Assembly (NCBI GenBank): GCA_014529385.2
Contig: CM043959.1
Coordinates: 7,166,026 to 7,230,025 of the forward strand
Origin: Adiantum capillus-veneris
Lineage: Eukaryota > Streptophyta > Polypodiopsida > Polypodiales > Pteridaceae
Direction: 5' to 3'
Length of the DNA stretch: 64,000 nucleotides
Shown here: piece after piece, positions 53,171-64,000 of the stretch
Layout of the letters: the number at the start of each line of letters is the position of its first letter
Numbering within the stretch: the stretch's first letter is position 1
The notes under the pieces: generated by a model
Told to the model about the DNA's origin: nothing
Databases searched by the model: none
What the model saw: only the letters and a program-made list of their open reading frames with translations
Made by a program: the position numbers and the translations under genes

Positions 53171-54067
53171 ATTATAGGATAATTTCTCTAGCTTAATGAC
53201 TATCTAATGTAGCTCTGATAATTACCTCAACTTAATCTAAGCTTAATTAATATATTTACCATTAATTCATGGTTAATTTGGCTAATTTCAGTCCTAATAT
53301 GATATGATAATTAATTAGATTAATATTACTAAGCTTAATTATAGTAATCAATATAGATTAATTAATTAAGAGAGGTTTTATGAGTATACATAGGTCTAAT
53401 CTTTGATTTATTAACAAAATAGCTTAATCTAACCTTGCTAATTAAGAAGGATTATGCTAATTACCATTTAGGTTAATCAATTAGAGATTAATCTCTAATG
53501 ATTTCTGCGTAGTGTTCTCTCTAGATGGGAGAGAGAGTATCAAGGCTCCGAGTCTCTCAAATTATGAAGCAAGGGGTCCTATTAATAGTTTTCTGGCACT
53601 CACAAGCTCTCACAGGCTGAAAAAGGCAGTTGCTTGAAGTTCAAGCAGCCCCCAGCAAGTCAAAAATGCCCCCTGCTGCTAAATGAGTCCCTGACAGGTC
53701 AGTGATGACCCTCCCATTACCTTTCAGCTTTTAAAATATCAATTCTGCTATATTTTGACCTATTTTTGCTTAATTGGTAAATATCTAGGAGGACTCTAAT
53801 AAAGTCTATGCTTAAATGACTACTGCAATGCTTCAATTTTACCTATTTTACTCAATTCACAGTGTAAACTTCAAGGGGTCATAACTATGCCAGTTTTTAT
53901 CAGAATTCAATTCTGAAAATTTCTAGCCCGCGGTTTGCTGTGCTTAAGATTCCAAAAATACCAATATTTGCCATGGTCGGACAATTCTACATTGCTTTTT
54001 CAATAATCATATCAGTTTGATTAAGCTTTATACAACCTTTAAGGTTTCAGAAACTGGAAACCTTACA
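53171..54067 (-). repeat. Probable 3' LTR start of a minus-strand gypsy element
   Basis: No gene. On the minus strand the sequence after the chromodomain reads ...TTGGGGTGAT, then TGTAAGGTTTCCAG starting at 54067, the expected LTR start after integrase. The TGTAAGG start mirrors the CCTTACA end of the E6 LTR at 56343, so the two may be ends of one LTR type. 53171-53520 is extremely AT-rich (TTAATTA runs). Confidence 0.5.
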
Positions 54068-54079
54068 ATCACCCCAACT

Positions 54080-54290
54080 TAAGAATTTGAGATGTCCTCA
54101 TCTCAACCGAAATTGGGAAAATCTTTGAGAAGAGAAATTCATCCCCCCCAAGTGGCATCTTCGAATGGATAACCTTTCCACTTTAACCAATGTTACTGAT
54201 TACTCTACGAGTTCTCTCCAGTTTCTGGTTGGAGTTACTTGCTAGCCAATTTTTCCTCGAGAACTCTTAGTGTTGAGCCCATTTTAAAAA
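54080..54290 (-). pseudogene. Integrase C-terminal chromodomain remnant
   Basis: Minus-strand HWLKWKGYPFEDATW at about 54191-54147, followed in a shifted frame by EFLFSKIFPNFG and DEDIS. The WKGYP...TW pattern is the chromodomain that chromovirus integrases use to bind histone marks. Stops and frameshifts abound. The rest of pol is missing between here and the gag at 55.0 kb. Confidence 0.75.
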
Positions 54291-54990
54291 CCTTTACAAC
54301 CCATTTGTATCATCTCAAAAACCAGGTTAAATCAATTCCATAAAAGATCCATATATCCACCTTGTCAGCATGAACGCACTCGGTCTAACTGACCATTCAG
54401 AGCAATCAACGTTCGACAAGTATCATGTAATTCAGCTTTGCCAATCTGAACGCGCTCGGCGTGTTCTTGCCATTCTAAGCAATCTGCGTTCGACACAAGC
54501 TTCCACCATTGCACCAGAGGTACCCCCTCTGTGCTCTAACCTGGTTGACCAACAATATGTAAAGGGTTTTAATAAGTATCATACCAAAAGTTCTTTTTGG
54601 CTTCCTATTAGTCTCGTACCTTAATACTTTCATATCTAGGTCATTTTCTAAAGAAGGTTATCGTGTGCACAAGGATGTGAATTGGTTTCTTGATAACTAC
54701 CTCATTTCTAGGATTCGAATTTTTACTTCCTAACAAGAACCTCTTTCTCATTTGCTAGATCTACCCTTAATTTCTTGATTGAATACTAACTTAACTTTAG
54801 ATTCATTAAATAATTTTGAAGAAGAAAATCATGTATACCATTATAATATATAAGTAACTCAAGTTTTTTTTTTTTTACATTATTGATTTATAGTGGTTTA
54901 CAAAGCTCTAAGATTGCTAGCTATGGCCAAGCGAGTGGCTCTTTTATCTTTCTTATTCATAAGGTTGGTTCTCCTATGATTACATAAGAT
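54291..54990. other. No recognisable gene; degenerate 77-bp duplication
   Basis: 54368-54420 and 54446-54497 are diverged copies (both GAACGC(A/G)CTCGG ... GTTCGACA). It is otherwise AT-rich with a poly-T run near 54870. Confidence 0.4.
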
Positions 54991-55400
54991 CTGGCTCCTC
55001 TTGATCTTCCTCTACCTCATCCTCCATTTCTACCTCCTCGTACATTATCTCCTTGATTTTGAGAAATGGCTCTAGCAGTAATTCGAGGGTTTTGTTCTTC
55101 TGGACAGTTATTTCTATAGTGCCTCATTTGATTGCATCCATAGCACCTAACGTTTGGGAAGGTCTGTTCTCAGTTTACTGCTGCAGCTACTCCACGTTGT
55201 TGATATCCCTGGTTGGAATTTTCCCTAGCTCTTCCCCTAAAGTTACTAAATCCAATATAGTTCTTTGTAGAGTTGGTTCCTTCAGCTGCAAGAGGCTTAG
55301 CCCTGAGAAGGGCATCCTGTATTGATGTATGCCTCATGGCTTTGATCCATACCTCTGCATCTCATTCCACGTTGACCCCTTTACCTTTGAAGTTGGGGGG
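54991..55400 (-). pseudogene. E6 gag C-terminus with zinc knuckle
   Basis: Minus-strand reading: AMRHTSIQDALLRAKPLAAE, then NFRGRARENSNQGYQQRG, then CYGCNQMRHYRNNCPEEQ (perfect CX2CX4HX4C) and a Gly/Arg-rich end. This is a gypsy nucleocapsid. One stop lies just before the knuckle. Confidence 0.75.
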
Positions 55401-55653
55401 TTGTGCTTGTTTGAGAAGAAACAAGCACGGTATAAAGAACAAAAGTAGTTATCTACATGGTTTCGTAAGATCTATGGAATGGAAATTTAAAGACTTATGA
55501 CACGGCTAGGATTTAACTTCAGAATAGACACAAGATCAAGATATTCAATTCAAAAAACTTGGCTCTTTATTTATAAGGTGAATATTTACAAGGATAGCCT
55601 TACAAAAGAGCCTTAGGTATCTCATCCTAACTTGTTGTAAATTTTTGCGGCCT

Positions 55654-56208
55654 TTAAAGGATCCGCATAGCTGGCTGATTTGGAATATGATGATACAAAC
55701 GATGGGTGTTTGTAGTCAGATTTTTACAATCTTCTAATTGATTGGTATAATAGTTCTTATACTCATTGAAAATCGGAAAGTAAATTATAAGGTCCAAATT
55801 CTTAGGGGTATTCTGAGAAAAATTTCTGATTCTTCGATATGGAATTATCTCCACCACTCTATCCCATACCCATTCGTTCAGGGGTTTTCCCATGCCTCCT
55901 GGGTAGGTAGGAACAGTGATACTCGAGTTTGTACCCAAGAAGTAGTACAACTGAACCACTCTCAGTTCCTCAGCCCAACGTAGTTTCTTTAAATCCGTGG
56001 TAAGACATCCCAGCTTCCAAGCATTGATGTAATAGGTCCCGCCTTCATTGCTCCATTCGAGCTCCCAGCCTTTATCTATCTGAGTCGTATGAGGAGTGTG
56101 AGCCTTCATTAGTAGCTCCATCACGCTCCGTCGGAAAAAATAGTTTGGAGAACAACAAGCACTCTCATAAATAAGCTCAAAGACTTGGAACTTGCGATAT
56201 TGAACCAC
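55654..56208 (-). CDS. Unrecognised 184-aa ORF directly after the E6 primer site
   Basis: First open frame downstream of the iMet primer site (56323-56340), so by position the N-terminal part of the element's gag. I do not recognise it: it is rich in Tyr, Trp and Asn (WELEWSNEGGTYYINAWKLG; YPGGMGKPLNEWVWDRVVEI). It has no membrane segment or zinc site. It is open for 555 bp in a decayed neighbourhood, which suggests youth or constraint. Between it and the zinc-knuckle part lies 250 bp of broken frames. Confidence 0.5.
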   Translation of the reverse strand: MVQYRKFQVFELIYESACCSPNYFFRRSVMELLMKAHTPHTTQIDKGWELEWSNEGGTYYINAWKLGCLTTDLKKLRWAEELRVVQLYYFLGTNSSITVPTYPGGMGKPLNEWVWDRVVEIIPYRRIRNFSQNTPKNLDLIIYFPIFNEYKNYYTNQLEDCKNLTTNTHRLYHHIPNQPAMRIL

Positions 56209-56322
56209 AGGATTTTCCTGAATTATCGACGCATAAGCCTTAGATTAGCTAATCAATTTTTCTTGTTTCTTTTTAAATTTTCAGACAGTACAAAATTTTC
56301 CCAAACTAACCCAGGCTCTGAA

Positions 56323-56340
56323 ACCTAGGCTCTGATACCA
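56323..56340 (-). other. E6 primer-binding site, tRNA-iMet
   Basis: Minus-strand TGGTATCAGAGCCTAGGT, two bases from the LTR end. Confidence 0.9.
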
Positions 56341-56342
56341 CT

Positions 56343-57200
56343 TGTAAGGTCCCCAACCCGCCTACACCAAGATCGAGATGGGATCCTTGACAGGTCTCTA
56401 GGTCTGTTAAAAATCAGAGTCTCTAAACAAGAAAAATCCAAGGAATAGATCTTTACCATTGACAATGGCTTGGGTCTATAGCCTTAGAAGAAGACCTAGT
56501 CTTGTCTCGCAGCGGAAACGGGACAACGTATTCAAACGGCCTACAAAAAAAATTCTTATTCTGGCCCTATAACTTCATTATTCAGATTATGGTTTCCTTA
56601 GCCAAAGCTTTTTTCCCCCCTAACATATGTGAGGGCACAACCGTTGGTGGATTCCTCTTCCAAGTGAACAAGTTTCTAAAACGTTTTAGTGTGCAGGGAT
56701 GGATAGTTACCTGACTAATCAGGTCCACCCTTCCATGATTGACAACCTTAGTCAATCCCCACTTACCACCCCGCACTCACACAAGATTCATTTATCTTAT
56801 TATTACATTGTTTTAACATTTAAAATAATGGTCTCTTTTAACGTTCCATCACAGTAATTCCTTGAAGACAGACATCTTTAAACTTAAGACAGGGTACTGT
56901 CAATCAAAACATTGTCCATAATAACCATGACCAGTACTCTTCTTGTCTCAAGACCACCTAAGGGTGAAAAACGGCACCCATTCTTTATTCAAAATCTGGA
57001 GCGGATAAACCCCCACCCAAGGTTCCGGGTGGCCATACACCAAACCAGTTGCCCATACAACCGGGTGGCTCCCCTAGGATTAAAAAAAAGGTATCCTAAC
57101 TTATGTAGAAACATCAAGACATGACACAGAGTAGAAACTCAACGTTCATGGGGGTAACCAACTTATCTGTGGCTAGAAAGCCAATCATTATCATTAAAAT
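56343..57200 (-). repeat. E6 5' LTR (outer end uncertain)
   Basis: Starts TGTAAGG on the plus strand at 56343; the first ~273 bp match 50762-51034. The rest, to the start of the copia gag remnant at 57233, holds no gene and is taken as LTR, apparently truncated on the right. Confidence 0.6.
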
Positions 57201-57232
57201 ATTCCAAGGAGTCGGATGTGTCTTGAGACAAG

Positions 57233-57851
57233 CTATGTATCAAACTTGACAACTTCAGGATTTCCTTGGGTCATAAGTCTCCAAGTACTAGCAAAAGTCT
57301 GGTAGGAATCTGGTAAGGCATCAAGAACAGTCTGCACAAGGGAACTATCTGAAATGACTTCACCTGTAGAAATAAGCTTCTCATTGATATCCTTGACACT
57401 AGCAAGGAAAGTGTCCATATCATCTTCCTCATGCATAATCTTCGACTCCAGCTCTTTACGCATCAAAGAAATTTTAGCCTCATTGCGGCTTGCATAAAGA
57501 CCTGCTAAAATATCCCAAGCCTGTTTTGCAGATTTTGCTGAACGGATGTGAGGAACAATGGTGCGCTTCACAGTCAACGCAATCAATGCATGAGCCTGTG
57601 CATCCTTAACATCCCAACAAGCTTGTTCTGCCGTAGGCAAAACAACTCTAACAGCTGCAATCCTTGCAGCAAGACCTGCAACATCCTCAACATCGCCTAC
57701 ATCATCAGAACCAGGACGTACATCAATGCCTTGCACAATGTTCCACAAGAACATGTTGCGTCATATAAGCCCACACAAGGTAGTTGTCCCCATCCAACCT
57801 GTCCTCAGCAGCAAACATCTTGAACACATCTGTGTTGTTGTTGTTAGCCAT
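57233..57851 (-). pseudogene. Second copia gag, truncated
   Basis: Starts at ATG 57851 (MANNNNTDVFKMFAAEDRLD, then GDNYLVWAYM). After a frameshift near 57750 it continues as 173 open codons of the UBN2-type gag domain: RSAKSAKQAWDILAGLYASR, EDDMDTFLASVKDINEKL and VLDALPDSYQTFASTWRLMT. It ends in the gag, before any zinc knuckle, at the E6 LTR. A different family from the copia at 41-42 kb. Confidence 0.85.
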
Positions 57852-58197
57852 GGTAAATGTTGCACCTGATGTGAAAACTGCCTAAAAATAGGAGAAACGG
57901 AGTGGGAACAACCTGTGCTATATAGCACAAACCGTAGAAGACTATAAGGCACCTGTTATACAAAAAACGGCACTAACAGAAATTCTGCACAAAATGATGA
58001 AATAGCCTGTGCAGTACTGCCTGTAGTGGAAACAGAGGCCGAAATGAGCCCAAATCGAAAATCTGAGCAGACTGAGCCCTTCGAGCTCACCCAAAATTTT
58101 TGTCGACCTGCGAACGCTTGCCAAAGCTCACTGAAATCGGAGAAAGTGAGCAGGCGTGTGCTGGAGCAGCTGGCGACTAAGCCCGAGAGGATGTGAC

Positions 58198-58211
58198 CTG
58201 CTCTGATACCA
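58198..58211 (-). other. Second copia primer-binding site, tRNA-iMet
   Basis: Minus-strand TGGTATCAGAGCAG, 347 bp upstream of the gag ATG. Confidence 0.85.
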
Positions 58212-58213
58212 AT

Positions 58214-58804
58214 TGTTGAAATTAGGGTTGCAGAGAAACACACACAGCTTGGAGAAGACGAAGGAAGCTCAAGGCACACAATAGAGAGTGTGTTACTTAG
58301 TGTGCAATGGAAAGATGGATAGCCCTAGAGTGATGGGCGTATATACAATGCACGGGGGGAAAAACCTCCTAAAGAGGGAAAAAATGCCCCGACGGTCCTA
58401 GTGTGTTCACACACATCACTACCACATGTATATGGTAACAACCCTAACCTAATTATTTGCACCCCCTAGAGGGTCAAGGGAAAAGGATATTGTAGAGATG
58501 GACGGGTAGCCCTAATTCTAAACCCCTATCCTTGTCATCGTCAAGAAAAATAAAGTCATCATCCGTGAGACCATACGTGTCATCCGTGTAATCATGTAAA
58601 TCTTCCTCATCATTAGATTCACATATATTCACTAAGAATGTCACTAGGCATGTACAGTCATCTTAGTCAAAAGGGTAAGCTTGTGCAATCTGAGAGGCAT
58701 TCTCTACTAAGTAGGGATCAGTCATGGTCAAGAGACGTATCAACCAATCTAATTCCTCAAAATTCTTCTCACACGTTAGCGTATATAACAAATTCCATTC
58801 AACA
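58214..58804 (-). repeat. Second copia 5' LTR
   Basis: Plus-strand TGTTGAAATTAGGG at 58214 to ...CCATTCAACA at 58804, with matching inverted ends TGTTGAA/TTCAACA. A TATA-like TGTATATACG (minus strand) lies near 58330. The partner LTR is not in the window, so the outer boundary rests on the inverted ends. Confidence 0.6.
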
Positions 58805-59190
58805 GGCAAGCACCAGGTAGACTATATGAAACACTTGTGAAAAGTAAAGAGGGTACCTCTCACCCAAAGTAGGAGTGGATGACTCTAGCATACTAGCCAT
58901 ATCTGTACACACAAATAGATTTTGGTTAGTGTGCAAATATTATAAGGGTCATGTCAAAAGGTTGTGTTATTGTGCATAATGTGTTATTATGATTTTTGGG
59001 TCATGTACTAGAATTTATGTGTTTTTAACTTTTTGTTTGGTGGCTCTTGCTCTTTCAATTTTTTATTTTTGTTTTCTTGAGTATAGGGCTATATATACAT
59101 TCCCTAAGATTGGGAGATTGAGAGGCCAGGGAGGAAGGTTAAGAGGGGAGCAATTGAATGATGGATGTTAGCAAACACTACCCCCTTCCT
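58805..59190. other. No recognisable gene
   Basis: Plain AT-rich sequence between the copia LTR and the E7 tail. Confidence 0.4.
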
Positions 59191-60475
59191 TCGGTAGATC
59201 ATACCTTTTGGAACGATGTCGTCACCTTTTGAAACCAAATCCAAGTGGTAACTGGTGACGACTTTGACCAATAATTTTTCACCACCCTAGATGTTTCATC
59301 TAGTTGCAAGGGTGGTAAGGTACTCTCCCATGATTTTACTTGAAACGTTGTTTTAGGTGATGGATTTACAATTGGAGGTGCTATTCTATACAATTTGGGT
59401 GGTAGGTGGAAGTTGTGAAGAATCTTGTGATTCAGTAGAAGAATTACATGAAGAGAAAGAAGCTTCATTTGTTTTTTCTATGTTTGAGCCGAGCAATATA
59501 AGTCGTCTTGCTTGGGTACCCAAACTAGCTCCGTATCAAGTGTATAGTATTCTGTGATCTTTCCCTTCCCACGGTCTTCAATTGGCTTTATCATTACAGG
59601 GTTTGAATCACATGGGTATATAGGTGACAGGTAAGAACACAATTTACTTTAGGTACCCAGATTTGATCATTCCCTTCATAGTAGCCTTGGGCTTCCAATA
59701 GTCATTTAGGAATCCTGCGCAACGTTTTCTTATCTTTCTTGGAGCGAGTGGGGTGTCTCTTACAAGGCTTCTATTTTTTAGCATAAAAAATGGTCGCTAA
59801 AGAAGCTTTAGGGACCCATTTGTATATTTTCTTTGCTATATTATGATGAGCCTTGTGTGTCTCATGCTTTGTTTCAACTAAAGAAGTTGAGGTTCTAGAG
59901 GGTTGGGCTATAGGTACAGATGGTTCAACCTCTTGGACATCCAATGTTTTAGGTTGTATTTCCTTAGGAGGTAATATCTCAGGGACTATCACTTGAGTGG
60001 CAGGGCTAAGAATTGGTTTTTGTGTTGTGACACTCCCAGTCCCCCAATCAATAGTGCATTTGGTCGCTAACATCCACTTGCATCCTAGGTTTATATCGAC
60101 TTCCATAGTTCCAGCAGGCATGACCAAAAAGTCTTGAGCTATGACCCCATTGTCATAACTGACTGACAAAAGTGTGTCAAGTTCCAAAAATAGTAGTTTT
60201 TTTCTTGACTTGGATGGTACTCTCAGATAGAGATGGATTTCCTAAATTCACACCACACTCCATATGATAGCAGCTTATATTTAGCACCCTAAGTCCAATA
60301 AGGCATTATATAGCAATTTCCCATAGGTGCTATTTAACTCAGAAGGGCATTGTAGAGGCGTGTCAGAGTCCAACCAATCATTCTCTGTTTCAACTTGAAA
60401 TTCATGTGTAACTCCAAAGTTGGCCTCTCGTTGGCATCTAATACGTTGATGTCTCTCCTTACTTTAACTTGTATC
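59190..60475 (-). pseudogene. E7 post-integrase ORF with protease-like domain and WVPK repeats
   Basis: After integrase the reading ENDWLDSDTPLQCP leads to YNALLDLGC (the place of the protease active site, now DLGC) and, in 60187-59771, DINLGCKWMLATKCTIDWGTG, the counterpart of the closing strand in E1 and E2. The tail repeats WVPK three times (KWVPKAS near 59812, IWVPKVN near 59660, VWVPKQD near 59518). Frameshifts abound. The role is unknown. Confidence 0.5.
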
Positions 60476-60479
60476 TTTT

Positions 60480-61974
60480 TCAATCCTTCTTGTGCCTTGG
60501 CTGCCTTTTTTTATGGATGGCACATAGCTCCTCTTGGCTTAAAGGATCATAATATCTTTTAAATTTACTCCCATTGAGGAATCCAATGGTTTCAACTCCA
60601 TCAAAAGTTTCCACACGAATGGTTGTGGTGATTTTGCATACTCTATATGGTCCTTTTCTAGCATATTTCATCTTTTTCTTCTCATTACGAACTCCATACA
60701 TAAGGACTTTATCCCCAACCTTGATATCCTTATTCTTTAAATGACGGTCAAACCATTTCTTTCTCCTATCTTTCTTCACAAGGGCATTTTGCACAACCAA
60801 TTTTCTTTCTTCATCTAACCTCTCAAGGATATATAAATGCTCAACTAAAGGGCTACCATCCCAACCTTTTTGTGAAGCTACCCGCATATTAGGTATTACA
60901 AACTCCCATAGCATAATTTCTTCTTGCCCATGTACCTTCTTGAATGGTGTACAATTAATAGACTCTTTGTAAGCAGTACGATAAGCCCATAGAGCTCACG
61001 TCAACTTCAAATCCCAATTCGTACGATGAGCTTCCACTGTTTTGGTCAAGATAGAAATTAAAGTCTTGTTAGTGCTCTTAGCTTGGTCGTTTTCTTGTGG
61101 ATGATAAGGTGTAGACTTATGGTGGGCTATCATGAATTTTGTCGTGAGTTCCTTTATCACTTCATTTATAAAATGAGTACCATTGTCACTCACAATTTCA
61201 ACAGGACAACCAAATCGTGTAATAATGTTCTCAAAGAGAAACTTAGCGGTTAACCTTGCATCAGCCTTGCATGTCCCTTGGCTTCCGCCCATTGTCACAT
61301 AGTCAGTGGCAACAATAATATATCGAGATTGAGTGCTACGACCTGTCGAACTAATTGGGCCTACAAAGTCTAAACCCCATTTTTCAAATGGTTGAGGGTG
61401 AAAGCATGATTGGGTGGACACCAAAGCTGTGTCCGAAACATCACTATTTGGCAAATTAATACCTGTAATATGTTTAACAAAGATAGAAGAACCTAAGGCG
61501 TGTGATATATCATTGGATAGCTCTTGAAGAGGAGAATTTAAAAAGATGTTTGGCGCCAAATTTAGAATTAATTTGCAAAAACTTTACCACGCACCACTTC
61601 TAATAGTGCAGCTATTCAAAACTAGTAATCAACCCATAAAAGTGTACCACCCAGTCATGCTTTCACCCTTGAGTCATTTTAATAGGATGTAAGGGCATCT
61701 TATCCTTGCATTGTGTGATCTTGTAGTGTTGACATTCATCACACCCTTTTGCAAAAAGTGATGCATCCTTGAATAAGGTAGGCCATCAATAGCCTGATTG
61801 CAACACCTTTCTAGCAGTTAGTCCCCCTGAAAAAAGTCCTCCAGCGATACCCATGTGGGCTTCTTGCTGCATGTATAAATACTCATCCTCACGAGCACAA
61901 CGTTTAAGAATATTGTATTTCCCTAGATTGTAGAGAGTTCCTGCAATGAGAGAATAAGGTTCACATTCCTTCAA
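60480..61974 (-). pseudogene. E7 integrase
   Basis: Finger near 61860-61740 (EAHMGIAGGLF with the second His lost; CDECQHYK intact). The core frame 61559-60996: WGLDFVGPIS (Asp), VSDNGTHF (Asp), then QENDQAKSTNK where Lys stands in for the catalytic Glu. C-terminal domain 60914-60480, open for 144 aa (GDKVLMYGVRNEKKKMKYAR, KGPYRVCKITTTIRVETFDG). The catalytic substitution alone would disable it. Confidence 0.85.
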
Positions 61975-61985
61975 CAGTTTTTAAG

Positions 61986-62820
61986 CTATATCCTTATGAA
62001 GCTATTTGGGTGGAAAACCATAACTAAAAAGTTCACAATCTTCTCACTCCATTGAAGCATGGTCTGAACTAGGAACAAGGAAGTATCGGGAAATTCATCA
62101 TCGATTCCAATAAGGGCTTCACCATTGGGTATGCAAGACAAATGATCCGCCATGACATGTCTTTTATCGAGTCTCACCACAACGGTAAAATCAAACTCAA
62201 GAAGAATTAACAACCATTGTGTAATTCTTCCCATGGAACAAGGTTTATTCACTAGATACAACAATGCTTGATGATCCACATAGAAAACAAACATGTGCCA
62301 AGAAGGTAGTAGCTAAATTTCTTTACGGTGTAAATCATAGCTAAACCTTCTCGCTCTATAGTGGTGTAGTTCCTCTCAACATCATTTAATTGACGACTTG
62401 AAAAGCTAATGGGGTAGTCCAATTTATGTTGTCCTGGTTGAGCTAGAACACACCCAATAGCAAAGTTTGATCCATCAATATGCACATGGAAAATTACATT
62501 TCAATCGAGCACTCGTAGGATGGGAGAACTTGTTAAGACCTTTTTTAATAACTCATAAATATGGTCACACTCCGCGGTCCAGTGGAACTCAATAAGAAGC
62601 TTGTACAATGGGCGAGCTATCTCGGCAATGTTTAAAATAAACCGCCGGTAATAACCAACATGGCCCATGATCCTTTGAACTCCTTTGTAGTTTGTAGGTG
62701 GCGGAAAATTGGAAATGGCTTTAAAATTAATCTCATCTGTGGAAATTCCAGTTTTGGGCCCAAATGCCGTACCCGGAAACGGTGCAAAAAATGTGCGCTT
62801 TTACCATACATATTAGAGGC
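61986..62820 (-). pseudogene. E7 RT end and RNase H
   Basis: Thumb/connection: GHVGYYRRFI after frame correction. RNase H: HIDGSNFAIGCVLAQPGQHK, YPISFSSRQLNDVERNYTTI, then YVDHQALLYLVNKPCSMGRI and MADHLSCIPNGE. Breaks near 62255 and 62632. Confidence 0.8.
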
Positions 62821-63027
62821 TGGGGAACTTGTCAAACACTGTGTGCGAGCCTCGAAAGGTTGCAAGGACACAACTAGACTATTCTAGTAAGCTCAAAGGG
62901 GCAATGGTGTGTCACTCACCGCTCAATGCTGACCGTCGTGAAGGATCCCATGCTGCAAAGAAGAAGGAGCCGATGCTGCCACCGCGCTCAATAGCCTCGC
63001 TGTTGCTGATGCCGCTGCAATGCTTGA

Positions 63028-63082
<55 letters not shown>

Positions 63083-63421
63083 CATACACACACACACACA
63101 CACATTCGTGAGCACACGATGGAGAAGAAGGTAGAGGTAGAGCAAGAGAAATTTTTTAATATGCACCTCAAAGATGAGAATTTTAGGTCAAAATGGACCT
63201 TTTATATGAATCTGACCCATTCACACATGGGCACCCGTTGATCGGCCTTAATGATTCTCACTCCTAGGACTCTCCCAGAGAGGTGATTTAGGACTACTCT
63301 GGGCTCCAAGTCCTTGTCCACAATAGAGAGGACGCCACTAAAGAGTATTACCTAAGGAAGAATTTTTTTGTTCTTTAAGCTAGCAAACCATCACATGTTT
63401 TTGAGTTTTTAGGTAGCAACA

Positions 63422-63509
<88 letters not shown>

Positions 63510-63554
63510 AGAACCCACAATTGTTAGTGATAATATATTAATCATACCAAAAAA
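62821..63554. repeat. Microsatellite-rich stretch without a gene
   Basis: (CT)24 at 63031-63078 followed by (CA)10 at 63085-63104, and (TC)40 at 63425-63505. No coding content is supported. Confidence 0.9.
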
Positions 63555-63764
63555 TTACATCAAGAAACCCTCCTCGGGAGCATGAGCCAGGGTATCATAA
63601 CAACCACCAAAGTACCATGTAAAGACTGCAAGAACAATGGAGGCAAGCCCTAACCAAAACAAGTCATACCAAAACGAGAGCACAACGAATAGCAAACCTA
63701 AAGTTGCAAAGAGGGTGGGGCCTAGGTCCCCATTACCTACTGAGATTGCTCGGGATGCCACCAT
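63555..63764 (-). CDS. Candidate small two-helix membrane protein (69 aa), unrecognised
   Basis: Start chosen at the ATG at 63764 because it sits in CACCATGG, a good plant initiation context. Residues ~16-32 (PTLFATLGLLFVVLSFW) and ~35-52 (LFWLGLASIVLAVFTWYF) would make a two-helix membrane hairpin, followed by a short polar end. I do not recognise the family. The upstream minus-strand sequence to 64000 has a further open but unplaced stretch. It could be a host exon or a chance frame; hydrophobic organisation and start context are the only support. Confidence 0.35.
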   Translation of the reverse strand: MVASRAISVGNGDLGPTLFATLGLLFVVLSFWYDLFWLGLASIVLAVFTWYFGGCYDTLAHAPEEGFLM

Positions 63765-64000
63765 GGTGCTGTCTCTTCCACCGACCAACCCAATGTCTCA
63801 AAACAAAGCAGGAAAAGCCGATTCATCGTACCCACATCAGAGTACCACCATGAACAAATCGCATAGGACTACCGCATGCTTTTAGAGGGGAGCCAAGCAC
63901 CTTCCTAGCACTGATCCCTGGATTCACCATGCCAAGCAAAAGCTGCCACATCTCGTCACCTGCCTTCAAATCCCTCTTGTAGAGGAGGTGAGAGAAAGAC
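63765..64000 (-). other. Possible upstream exon or UTR of the small ORF
   Basis: A minus-strand frame enters the window at 64000 (KRDLKAGDEMWQLLLGMVNP segment) and stops near 63828. No family is recognised; it may be host sequence. Confidence 0.25.

Larger units (their letters stand above)
59190..62820 (-). mobile_element. E7: third E1-family gypsy pol, 5'-truncated
   Basis: Minus strand: RT end, RNase H, integrase, then a post-integrase ORF. It is the most divergent of the three. No LTR, gag or RT core is present; it begins near 62820 within the RT thumb. Confidence 0.8.

Overview
This window is a stretch of nuclear DNA from a land plant with a large, repeat-packed genome. The evidence is layered LTR retrotransposons of the Ty3/gypsy and Ty1/copia orders, plant-type primer sites (complements of tRNA-iMet and tRNA-Asp), a Tat-type element with two RNase H domains, a chromodomain integrase tail, small inverted-repeat insertions and long CA/TA/GA microsatellites. 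I see no intact host gene, no rRNA or tRNA gene and no bacterial or organellar signature. The sequence alone does not say whether it is a fern, lycophyte, gymnosperm or angiosperm.

Layout. (1) 1-2.6 kb: anonymous sequence. (2) 3.4-13.9 kb (+): E1, a decayed gypsy element with 5' LTR, tRNA-Asp primer site, hairpin-bearing leader, gag, protease, RT, RNase H and integrase. It is split by a 174-bp hAT-like MITE and a 517-bp inverted-repeat insertion, and followed by a second, post-integrase protease-like remnant at 15.6 kb. (3) 16.1-22.05 kb (+): E5, a non-autonomous element with ~1.9-kb LTRs and only a gag relic. (4) 22.05-24.04 kb (-): an unrecognised coiled-coil pseudogene. (5) 24-26.2 kb: AT-rich DNA with spaced palindromes. 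(6) 26.2-40.55 kb (-): E2, a second copy of the E1 family. Its pol is interrupted at one codon by E3 (29044-37773, +), a nearly complete Tat-type element. (7) 40.56-44.8 kb (-): a copia 5' half (LTR, iMet primer site, long leader, gag, protease, pre-integrase) fused in the same orientation to E2 pol. (8) 45.3-47.95 kb: compound microsatellite, a DEAD-box helicase pseudogene and a flanking pair of GC-rich direct repeats. (9) 48.1-52.0 kb (+): chromovirus-type pol (E4) and a separate gag. (10) 50.76-57.2 kb (-): pieces of another iMet-primed gypsy element (E6: LTRs, gag, chromodomain). (11) 57.2-58.8 kb (-): a second copia 5' end. (12) 59.2-62.8 kb (-): E7, a third E1-like pol. (13) 63-64 kb: microsatellites and one small candidate membrane-protein ORF.

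The most unusual signals are: the homologous ~300-bp or longer leader segment in the gypsy element E3 and in the copia element; the same-strand copia/gypsy chimera; a second retropepsin-like domain after integrase in three related elements; E3's single gag-pol frame broken only by four stops, each explicable as one C-to-T change; and the two inverted-repeat insertions. Percent identities and alignments quoted here were made by eye.
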